Positions 1 through 7,001 of a stretch of DNA of 64,000 nt are shown here, in pieces. Where the stretch lies: positions 5,344 to 69,343 of the forward strand of contig JAMCSN010000317.1 of assembly GCA_023381535.1 (NCBI GenBank). Direction: 5' to 3'. The stretch is from Bacteroidota bacterium (GTDB lineage Bacteria; Bacteroidota; Ignavibacteria; Ignavibacteriales; Melioribacteraceae). How positions within the stretch are numbered: the stretch's first letter is position 1; every line of letters starts with the position of its first letter. The notes under the pieces are model-generated. The model saw only the letters and a list, made by a program, of their open reading frames with translations. It was not told the origin of the DNA and made no database searches. The position numbers and the translations under genes were made by a program.

Positions 1-1
1 T

Positions 2-985
2 GAACTCGTTCCATCGATTGAAATTGTTCGGATGGTAAACAGCGGAACGGAAGCGACAATGAGCGCGATCCGTGCGGCACGAGGTTATACCGGTAAAGAG
101 AAAATTATAAAGTTTGAAGGATGCTATCACGGCCACGGCGATTTCTTTTTAATTAAAGCCGGAAGCGGCGCACTCACATTCGGCGTTCCTACAAGTCCCG
201 GTGTAACTAAAGGTAACGCGGCAGATACGCTTGTCGCCGATTTTAATAATATTGATTCCGTAAAGAATTTAATTCAAGAGAACAAGAATCAAATTGCGGC
301 AATTATAATAGAACCGGTCGTTGGAAACATGGGAACGGTTCGTGCTAACGATTCATTCATTAAAGAATTGCGAGCGCTATGCAGCCAGGAAAAAATTGTT
401 CTAATATTTGATGAAGTTATGACTGGTTTCAGGCTGGCTCAAGGAGGAGCGCAAGAAATTCTAGGTGTTAAACCGGATCTTTCAACGTTTGGAAAAATTA
501 TTGGCGGCGGTTTGCCCGTTGGTGCTTACGGCGGTAAAAAAGAAATTATGGAAATGATTTCTCCGAGCGGACCGGTTTACCAAGCCGGGACATTGAGCGG
601 AAATCCTTTGGCAATGAGTGCCGGCTTTGCAGCTTTGACTTACATCAAGAACCATCCTGATGTTCATAAAATTCTAGAAGAAAAATCCGCATATCTCGAA
701 AAAGGGATTAAAAATAATTTGAAGTCCGTCGGGAAAAATTATCAGCTTAATCGTGTCGGTTCAATGATGACTTTGTTTTTCACGGAAGAACCGGTTACGG
801 ATTTTAATTCCGCTGTTAAATCCGATACAAAACTTTTCGGAAAATATTTTCACGAGATGCTGAACCGTGGTGTCTATCTTCCACCAGCGCAGTACGAGGC
901 TCTGTTCGTATCTACCGTACATACGAAAGAAGATTTGGATAAAACGATCAGCGCCAACTTGGAAGCTTTGAATTCATTGAAGTAG
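2..985 (+). CDS. hemL: Glutamate-1-semialdehyde 2,1-aminomutase, 3' part
   Basis: This is the C-terminal part of the PLP-dependent enzyme that converts glutamate-1-semialdehyde to 5-aminolevulinate in tetrapyrrole synthesis. The reading frame is open to the left edge, so the true start lies outside the window. The visible part begins just before the conserved N-S-G-T-E-A-T-M segment and includes the Y-H-G-H motif, the F-D-E-V-M-T-G-F-R cofactor-binding segment and the S-T-F-G-K-I-I-G-G-G-L-P segment whose Lys forms the Schiff base with PLP. The C-terminal domain is complete, ending with a TAG stop. No co-directional neighbour is close downstream. Haem made by this pathway fits with the cytochrome and Ccm genes nearby. 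The assignment is firm. Confidence 0.95.
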   Translation, partial: ELVPSIEIVRMVNSGTEATMSAIRAARGYTGKEKIIKFEGCYHGHGDFFLIKAGSGALTFGVPTSPGVTKGNAADTLVADFNNIDSVKNLIQENKNQIAAIIIEPVVGNMGTVRANDSFIKELRALCSQEKIVLIFDEVMTGFRLAQGGAQEILGVKPDLSTFGKIIGGGLPVGAYGGKKEIMEMISPSGPVYQAGTLSGNPLAMSAGFAALTYIKNHPDVHKILEEKSAYLEKGIKNNLKSVGKNYQLNRVGSMMTLFFTEEPVTDFNSAVKSDTKLFGKYFHEMLNRGVYLPPAQYEALFVSTVHTKEDLDKTISANLEALNSLK

Positions 986-1377
986 ATTGAAGTGGATCAA
1001 AAAGTTATCGTTTAAAAGAAACAACCCACGCGAGGGTAACGTGGGCTGCTTCTAGGGATTTCGAGATGTGCTTATGTAGGGTAAAAAAAATTAGTTTAAA
1101 CCTCTGCTGTTTAGAAACGCACTATACTTTTTATCTGAGCCTACTAGTTGTTTGTCAATTTCACTAACGTTGACGGTATAATTGGATTGCCAGTTTAATA
1201 GCGCCATTGCTGCCCTCGTTTTAATTGAAGTGTGAAATCACCATGTTTATACATTTTTTATAAGAGTGTTTGGCTGTTAGTGATCGTTACTTTATTATCG
1301 AAAGTTTGTGAGTTATTTTTATAGGTGAAGTAAATATTTTTTTTTGAAACCGTGCTTAACCACTTAATTAAAAAAGA
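986..1377. other. Intergenic stretch, no gene seen
   Basis: This gap lies between hemL and the radical SAM gene. It holds one short hairpin near its left end (listed separately) and otherwise AT-rich sequence with stops in all frames. I see no convincing promoter pair or small gene in it. Confidence 0.6.
1025..1045. terminator. Possible terminator hairpin after hemL
   Basis: A 6-bp stem CCCACG/CGTGGG encloses a 9-base loop about 40 bases after the hemL stop. On the + strand there is no clear T-run after it; on the - strand it is followed by a T-rich stretch. It may end hemL transcription, but the stem is short. Confidence 0.35.
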
Positions 1378-2364
1378 ATGAAATTCATCCCATCATATAT
1401 AAGGCTGCTAAAAAACGGCGAACTTGAAAGACGGATTAAAATTGCGCTTGAGATTCTAAAATCGTGCAAGAGTTGTCCGCGTAACTGCGAGGTTGACCGT
1501 ACAAACGGCGAGTATGGAATTTGCCAAAGTTTAGAGCGTCCTATCGTTTCATCTTACACTGCACATTACGGAGAAGAACCGGTTCTGTCTGGTTCAAGAG
1601 GAGCGGGAAACATTTTTTTCGGCAATTGTAATTTAAGATGTATGTTTTGTCAGAATTACGAGATCAGCCAAAATTGGAAAATAGAACGACAGCATGAAGT
1701 TTCTTTTGACCGGCTTGCCGATATAATGATCGAGCTTCAAAATAGAAATTGCCATAATATCGGTTTGGTATCGCCGACACATTTTTCAGCTCAGATATTA
1801 AAATCAATCTACCTTGCCGCTTCTAGAGGATTGAATTTACCAATCATCTACAACACAAACGGATATGACTCTGTTGAAATGCTGAAACTTTACGACGGAG
1901 TGATCGACATATATCTGCCGGACTTAAAATACGGCAACAACGAATACGGTAAGACTTACTCAAAAGTTGATAATTATTTTGATCACGCCAAGAATGCCGT
2001 CAAAGAAATGTTCAATCAAGTTGGCGATGAATTGATTTATGACGGCGATGTTGTAGTCCGGGGTTTGATTATCCGTCACTTGGTTTTACCGAACGGACTG
2101 GCTGAATCTGAAAAAGTGTTTCAGTTTATCGCTGAAGAATTAAGTCCCAACGTTCACATTTCACTCATGTCACAATATTTTCCGACTAATAAGGCGCACA
2201 AGAATATTTTGATTGACCGACCCATTAGAGCTTCCGAATATGAGAAAGCGGTTGGACTAATGGAAAAGTACGGCTTGCATAACGGATGGATACAGCAGGG
2301 AGAAAGTTCAGATTTCTACCGGCCGTTTTTTAATGTTGATCGTTACAATCCATTCAGAAATTAG
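1378..2364 (+). CDS. Radical SAM protein, PflX / COG1313 type
   Basis: This 328-residue protein belongs to the pyruvate-formate-lyase-activating-enzyme-like radical SAM proteins. The [4Fe-4S] cluster motif C-N-L-R-C-M-F-C (CX3CX2C) lies near residue 87, and an N-terminal cysteine group (C-K-S-C-P-R-N-C, then a further Cys near residue 49) precedes it, as in the PflX subgroup. The segment D-I-Y-L-P-D-L-K-Y-G is also typical of that subgroup. The substrate is not known. No pyruvate formate-lyase gene is nearby, so a role as its activator cannot be claimed. The stop overlaps the stop of the convergent gene at 2361. There is no strong ribosome binding site before the ATG. Confidence 0.85.
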   Translation: MKFIPSYIRLLKNGELERRIKIALEILKSCKSCPRNCEVDRTNGEYGICQSLERPIVSSYTAHYGEEPVLSGSRGAGNIFFGNCNLRCMFCQNYEISQNWKIERQHEVSFDRLADIMIELQNRNCHNIGLVSPTHFSAQILKSIYLAASRGLNLPIIYNTNGYDSVEMLKLYDGVIDIYLPDLKYGNNEYGKTYSKVDNYFDHAKNAVKEMFNQVGDELIYDGDVVVRGLIIRHLVLPNGLAESEKVFQFIAEELSPNVHISLMSQYFPTNKAHKNILIDRPIRASEYEKAVGLMEKYGLHNGWIQQGESSDFYRPFFNVDRYNPFRN

Positions 2365-2999
2365 AAATAAAATCTGAACCCGGCACGCATTATTATTCCG
2401 CTCATATCGTACTTGCGCTCGAAAACTTTTTTCTTGCCGGTAACGGAATCGGTCACATTATATTCCCAGCTCGGCTGTGAATAATGATAATCGATTTCCA
2501 CGAAAGCATCGGACCGTCTTCCCAATTCATAGGCAACTCCGCCGCCCAATCTCCACGCAAAATCGAACGCGCCTTGGAATTCATCGTTTGAAGGATTTTC
2601 ATAATTCCGGTAGAAAATCAACAGCACTTCAATTCCCGCAGCGCCGGTAACGAACGCGCGTGCTCTAGGTGCAATCGGCCAGCTTCCGGTAACACTGCCC
2701 ATAAGCGGGATTGCATGAAGATTTGTTTTGGCTCTTAGTTCATTCAACGTGCTGTTGGGACCGTAGAAATCGTTGAACTCGGTAACTAAATTTTGATCGA
2801 CATAATTTTTATTGAACCAATCCGCGCTCCATCCTACAATAAAATTATCGTCAATATTCCAGCCGCCTTCGTAACCGATGATAAATCCGGCACTAGTTGC
2901 ACCCGGGGAGAACATTCCAACTTTAACACTTCCGAAGTGCGATTGTGCTGAAACAATGATTGGCAAAACAACGATAAGTAACACAATTAATTTCTTCAT
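2361..2999 (-). CDS. Outer-membrane beta-barrel family protein, unknown function
   Basis: A protein of about 212 residues with a clear signal peptide (M-K-K-L-I-V-L-L-I-V-V-L-P-I-I-V-S-A-Q) followed by alternating hydrophobic/aromatic strands and a C-terminal Phe, typical of small outer-membrane barrels. I chose the ATG at 2999 because it starts the signal peptide; an in-frame start 12 bases upstream would add M-D-S-D. No specific family is recognised. The gene stands alone and converges on the radical SAM gene, sharing stop-codon bases. A repeat-like hairpin lies just upstream at 3043-3063. Confidence 0.7.
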   Translation of the reverse strand: MKKLIVLLIVVLPIIVSAQSHFGSVKVGMFSPGATSAGFIIGYEGGWNIDDNFIVGWSADWFNKNYVDQNLVTEFNDFYGPNSTLNELRAKTNLHAIPLMGSVTGSWPIAPRARAFVTGAAGIEVLLIFYRNYENPSNDEFQGAFDFAWRLGGGVAYELGRRSDAFVEIDYHYSQPSWEYNVTDSVTGKKKVFERKYDMSGIIMRAGFRFYF

Positions 3000-3042
3000 G
3001 TCAGAATCCATTTTATTTTGTTGTTAGACAAAACAATTCCGG

Positions 3043-3063
3043 CCTGCCTGCCGGACAGGCAGG
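3043..3063. repeat. REP-like palindrome
   Basis: A GC-rich inverted repeat, CCTGCCTG ... CAGGCAGG, with a 5-base centre, in otherwise AT-rich intergenic DNA. It has no T-run, and its placement upstream of a gene argues against a terminator. It resembles dispersed repetitive palindromes, but the window alone cannot show that it is dispersed. Confidence 0.5.
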
Positions 3064-3158
3064 CGCCACATAAAAAGTTGAATTACTATCTATTTGGATG
3101 CTTCAAGATAAGTTTTGTTCTGCAAAATAAACACTACGATTCCGTTAATGGACAAAAA

Positions 3159-3186
3159 AATCCCCGCCAATTTCTTAACGGGGATT
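3159..3186 (-). terminator. Rho-independent terminator of the octaheme cytochrome gene
   Basis: Read on the - strand, an 8-bp stem (AATCCCCG/CGGGGATT) with a 12-base loop is followed directly by a run of seven T. It begins about 20 bases after the stop of the cytochrome gene. Confidence 0.8.
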
Positions 3187-3207
3187 AATGATTCATTTGT
3201 CTTGAAA

Positions 3208-4653
3208 TTACTTCAACAATAACATCTTTTTAGAAGATGTGAAATTACCCGCGTTAATTCTATAAATGTAAACGCCGGTTGCAAGTTCTCGAGGCATTTC
3301 AAATTTTACATTGTGTGAACCAGCGGGCATCATATTATCAATTAAATCAGCAATTAATTCACCGGTAATAGAGTATATACTTAACTTAACATTTGCGGCT
3401 TTTGGCAATGCAAAAGAAATTGTTGTACTCGGGTTAAACGGGTTCGGATAGTTTTGCGATAAAGAAAATTCTGTCGGCAGTGAAGTCAAATCTTCAACGC
3501 CGGTAATACCATTGGTATGAATTCCTTTGGCATAAGTTGCGGACCAAGCAACATCCTTATCTGTATGACAGCCTAAGCAAGCAAAATCCATAGTTGTTGC
3601 AGCATGTCCGTTTGCATCGAGTGCAACTGATTTCCCATCTGCAGAAAACATAGATGTTTTGGTAACGGCGTTTGTATTAATAGCCATTAAGTGTGAGGGT
3701 ATATCTCCTTTCCAGCCATTGGTCAATTGAATGCCAATTGCAGATTTGCCGGTTTTTGACATATGGCAATCAACACAATCAGCTGATTTGGTGATTGTTC
3801 CATTAATCTTAATTGTTTTATTTGCATGACAATCTTGGCATTTAATTTTAATGGCTTTCAAGCCGGTACCGGCAACATTTTTGTAATGAAGAGCGATGTG
3901 AGCGTCATGGCAAGATGTACAAGTTAAGTCTGTGCCTATGCCGTCGCCATGTTTCGATGCACGAAATTCATTTACTTGTTCGTGATGTTCAACAAAACCA
4001 CCACTTGCTGGAATAGCATTCGTAGCGCCGCCTCTTTGGTGACACTCGCCGCATCTTGTTACTTCTAAATCATCACCAGTTTTGAATGGTATAATAGTTG
4101 GGTCTGTTGTATGATCTCCGGCAGGACCATGGCATCCTTCACAGCGAATACCTGGCTGTGCAAAAGTACCAAATCCATCTGCTTGTGATGGTGTCCATGA
4201 ACCGGTTGATACCGGGCCGGTTGTATGGCATTTGAAACAGCTGTAATTATAAGCGGTGGGTTTACCATCATTAAAAGCTACCCATTGCAGTGTAGCTAAG
4301 TTATACTGGGCAGCAGAACCAATATAAACCATCCCATCAGGCTGAACAAATCTTGCTTTCCAGCCGTAACCGCCAATCACATATTTAAAATCAGAAAATT
4401 GTTTTCCAGCAGGAGCGGGATAACCTGGTGTTGTATTCGCCGGATATGTTGGTTGGGCATTACCGGTTATTTCATTTAGTTTGTAAGGGTGGCCGGTCTT
4501 TTGATATTCTGCATAAATGTTATAACCCAAGTTAGGATTAGTTGAATTGTGGCATAACATACAAGCTTGGTCACCTTTGTAAGTTTGTGCATTTGTTAAT
4601 TCAGTAACAAATAACACAACTACAATAAGAAGAGAATTTAAAACGTGCTTCAT
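3208..4653 (-). CDS. Octaheme c-type cytochrome with T9SS sorting domain
   Basis: This 481-residue secreted protein has a signal peptide ending near T-N-A-Q (residues 1-23) and eight C-x-x-C-H haem attachment motifs, starting at Cys31, 139, 171, 201, 245, 272, 293 and 359. Several extra His residues could be distal ligands. Residues from about 392 form a T9SS type-A sorting domain (N-Y-P-N-P-F-N-P-S-T-T, ending K-K-M-L-L-L-K). Haems would be attached in the periplasm by the Ccm system encoded a few kb away, and the folded protein then exported to the cell surface. It could pass electrons to or from outside acceptors or reduce nitrogen or sulfur compounds; the sequence does not decide. It is divergent from a two-component system. 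Confidence 0.9.
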   Translation of the reverse strand: MKHVLNSLLIVVVLFVTELTNAQTYKGDQACMLCHNSTNPNLGYNIYAEYQKTGHPYKLNEITGNAQPTYPANTTPGYPAPAGKQFSDFKYVIGGYGWKARFVQPDGMVYIGSAAQYNLATLQWVAFNDGKPTAYNYSCFKCHTTGPVSTGSWTPSQADGFGTFAQPGIRCEGCHGPAGDHTTDPTIIPFKTGDDLEVTRCGECHQRGGATNAIPASGGFVEHHEQVNEFRASKHGDGIGTDLTCTSCHDAHIALHYKNVAGTGLKAIKIKCQDCHANKTIKINGTITKSADCVDCHMSKTGKSAIGIQLTNGWKGDIPSHLMAINTNAVTKTSMFSADGKSVALDANGHAATTMDFACLGCHTDKDVAWSATYAKGIHTNGITGVEDLTSLPTEFSLSQNYPNPFNPSTTISFALPKAANVKLSIYSITGELIADLIDNMMPAGSHNVKFEMPRELATGVYIYRINAGNFTSSKKMLLLK

Positions 4654-4758
4654 AATTCCTCCATAATTAATATTTCAGTTTGTTTTTTTACCAAAGATAA
4701 ATGTGTCTTCATTTCCATTACAAATATAAAAGGGATGAAAGTCTGATTGGAATTAACA

Positions 4759-4799
4759 ATTGTGAAAAATTTTTCATTTCGTCCAAATGATTGTGAAAA
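4759..4799. promoter_or_regulatory. Direct repeats in divergent promoter region, possible response-regulator sites
   Basis: The 10-mer ATTGTGAAAA occurs twice (4759-4768 and 4790-4799), with starts 31 bases apart, about three helical turns. It lies between the cytochrome gene and the response regulator gene. OmpR-family regulators often bind tandem direct repeats. That this pair is such a site is inference. Confidence 0.35.
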
Positions 4800-4839
4800 T
4801 TGAGTATTTTTCAGTAGCAAAGATGAAAAGAGATCATAT

Positions 4840-5508
4840 ATGGAAATTCTAATAGCAGAGGATGAACGACCTATAGCAGAATCACTTAAGAAAAATTTTC
4901 TAGCAGAAGGTCATCATGCAATGATAGTTGAAGATGGTGCAGCAACGATTAATTCCGTCTCTATGATTCAGTATGACGTAATTCTATTGGATTGGAAAAT
5001 GCCTGTTTTTACCGGGTTGGAAGTATGTAAGAAACTAAGGGCGATGGATAATTGCACTCCTATAATTCTTTTAACTGCATTGAATGACATCTCGAACAAA
5101 GTTGAAGCATTAAACGCTGGTGCCGATGATTATATTACCAAACCATTCTCATTCGCTGAATTAACGGCACGCATTAACGCGGTATTAAGAAGATTTCAAG
5201 CAACCACCACGTGTCTTCCGTTAGGAGATTACTCACTCAACCTAATTGATCATACAGTAGAGACACAGAATGGTCAAATTAAATTATCGGAAAAAGAATT
5301 TGAACTGCTTAGATTTTTTGTTCTCAACAAAGGGATAATTATAAGCAGGGACTCAATTTGTGAAAAAGTTTGGGGTCTCAAAAGTTCTCCGATGACAAAC
5401 GTTGTAGAAGTGACCGTGAAAAATTTGAGAAAGAAACTTGAGAGCAATACAAATAAAAAATTCATTAAAACAATTTACGGGGAAGGATACATTTTCTTTG
5501 CGGATTAA
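4840..5508 (+). CDS. OmpR/PhoB-family response regulator
   Basis: A 222-residue regulator with an N-terminal receiver domain (phosphoacceptor Asp51 in L-L-D-W-K-M-P, Thr79, Lys101 in I-T-K-P-F) and a C-terminal winged-helix DNA-binding domain from about residue 128, with the E-x-x-L-L-R-F-F and V-V-E-V-T-V-K-N-L-R-K-K-L segments typical of OmpR-type proteins. It is followed with overlap by its likely cognate kinase and is divergent from the octaheme cytochrome gene, which is a plausible target. The signal is unknown. Confidence 0.93.
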   Translation: MEILIAEDERPIAESLKKNFLAEGHHAMIVEDGAATINSVSMIQYDVILLDWKMPVFTGLEVCKKLRAMDNCTPIILLTALNDISNKVEALNAGADDYITKPFSFAELTARINAVLRRFQATTTCLPLGDYSLNLIDHTVETQNGQIKLSEKEFELLRFFVLNKGIIISRDSICEKVWGLKSSPMTNVVEVTVKNLRKKLESNTNKKFIKTIYGEGYIFFAD

Positions 5509-6907
5509 GCCGTTTAATATAACTTTTTCAGCTACTGTTCTTAAAAACGCGGTTATACTTGCTGCTGTAATTACAACATTCTACATTCTTTTTAATGTTT
5601 TTTCTTACACTCTGTTCAAGTACTATCTCAACGCCAATCTCGACTCTAAAATTAACCACGAAATAGAAAATATTTACAACTCAATCGAATATTCGCAAGA
5701 TTCAATAATCATCGTTAAACCCGACGAATTTAACGAGTCCGATTTGACTTTATTAACCGATGACCCTTTTTTTTTACAAATATATTCAACAAATGGAAAA
5801 ATTCTACTCCAAAGCAAAAACGTAAAACTCTTTACAACAATTGATCTTAGATATCCTTCTTCTGGCGATGAATATTTTTATGAAGACTACACTTCTGCCA
5901 AAGGCGAACTAAGAACCGGTTATAAAAAAATTTACGATGAAACGGGCAGGCACGCTGCCTTTTTACAATTATCCTCTCAAAAGAGTGCCTTCAATAAAAT
6001 TGTTCGAAATATAATTTTATTTCACTTGCTTGCATTCCCTTTCATGCTTATTATTATTATTGCTGTAAGTTTAATTGTATCTAAAAAAACTTTTGCGCCT
6101 GTTAACAAGATTATAGAATTAGCCGGCAAAATTTCTGCTACACATCTTAATGAAAGACTTTCTTACAATGCCGATCCCGATGATGAACTTGGCAAACTGC
6201 GCGAAACCTTGAACAATTTATTTGAACGACTTGAGACGCAGGTAAAACAAATCTCTTCTTTTTCAGATAACGCTTCTCACCAGTTGATGACCCCGCTAAC
6301 TGCCATAAATAGTGAATTGGACTTTCTCTTACGGGATGAAAACAAAACTGTTTCCGAAAGAGAGTCATTGCTAATGCTGAAAGAACAAACGGTAAGAATG
6401 ATCAGCATCATAAAATCATTACTCCTTTTGGCACGAAACAGGAATTCGGATTTAGAACAAAAAACTGTGTTCAATTTTTCAAAAATGATTACAGAACAGA
6501 TTAAAGAGAATTACAAAGACCATAAGATTGAAATTGACGTTGCCGATGAAATTTATTTGAGAGGCAAACCGGATTACTTCTTGATGGCAGTACAAAACCT
6601 GATTGATAACGCATTAAAATATTCCAACGATGATTGGATTACTATTTCAGCCCTTCAATCCAATAATCAAGTTAAAATTAGAATTGAAGATTTTGGAATG
6701 GGGATTGATGATGTGGAAAAAGAAAAAATCTTCGAGCGGTTTTATCGAAGCAAAAAAGCTGAGAAGCTTGGCATAAAAGGATACGGTTTAGGTTTGAGTT
6801 TAGCCAGGTCTATTATTTCATCAATGCAGGGAACGATAGAAATACAAGACAACAAGCCCAGGGGAACAAAATTTATCATTACTCTACCTGCATTGGAAAT
6901 TGAATGA
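5438..6907 (+). CDS. Membrane sensor histidine kinase
   Basis: The kinase paired with the upstream response regulator. It has a first membrane segment near residues 35-58, a periplasmic domain of about 130 residues, a second membrane segment (192-214), a HAMP linker, a HisKA domain with the phosphoacceptor His281 in S-H-Q-L-M-T-P-L, and a C-terminal ATPase domain (N-L-I-D-N-A-L-K-Y-S; D-F-G-M-G-I; G-Y-G-L-G-L-S-L). The longest frame starts at an ATG 71 bases inside the response regulator gene. A TTG at 5498, preceded by GGAAGGA ten bases upstream and overlapping the regulator by 11 bases, is an attractive alternative start that still includes both membrane helices. Confidence 0.92.
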   Translation: MRAIQIKNSLKQFTGKDTFSLRIKPFNITFSATVLKNAVILAAVITTFYILFNVFSYTLFKYYLNANLDSKINHEIENIYNSIEYSQDSIIIVKPDEFNESDLTLLTDDPFFLQIYSTNGKILLQSKNVKLFTTIDLRYPSSGDEYFYEDYTSAKGELRTGYKKIYDETGRHAAFLQLSSQKSAFNKIVRNIILFHLLAFPFMLIIIIAVSLIVSKKTFAPVNKIIELAGKISATHLNERLSYNADPDDELGKLRETLNNLFERLETQVKQISSFSDNASHQLMTPLTAINSELDFLLRDENKTVSERESLLMLKEQTVRMISIIKSLLLLARNRNSDLEQKTVFNFSKMITEQIKENYKDHKIEIDVADEIYLRGKPDYFLMAVQNLIDNALKYSNDDWITISALQSNNQVKIRIEDFGMGIDDVEKEKIFERFYRSKKAEKLGIKGYGLGLSLARSIISSMQGTIEIQDNKPRGTKFIITLPALEIE

Positions 6908-6911
6908 AAAA

Positions 6912-6933
6912 AATCCCGACATAAGCCGGGATT
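6912..6933 (-). terminator. Rho-independent terminator of the ccm operon
   Basis: Stem AATCCCG/CGGGATT with an 8-base loop, flanked by A-runs on both sides. On the - strand it is followed by a T-run, about 70 bases after the ccmF stop. It may also act for the convergent kinase gene. Confidence 0.75.
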
Positions 6934-6949
6934 AAAAAAAGTTTGTACG

Positions 6950-6990
6950 GCAGATTCGTAATCTGCTTTGCGCAGAATTTGATTCTGCGC
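6950..6990. repeat. Two adjacent perfect palindromes
   Basis: GCAGATT-cgt-AATCTGC (6950-6966) is followed three bases later by GCGCAGAA-tttga-TTCTGCGC (6970-6990). The two share the CAGA/TCTG core, so they may be copies of one small repeat unit. They fill the gap between convergent genes, next to the terminator at 6912. Confidence 0.6.
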
Positions 6991-7001
6991 AACGTTAATA
7001 A

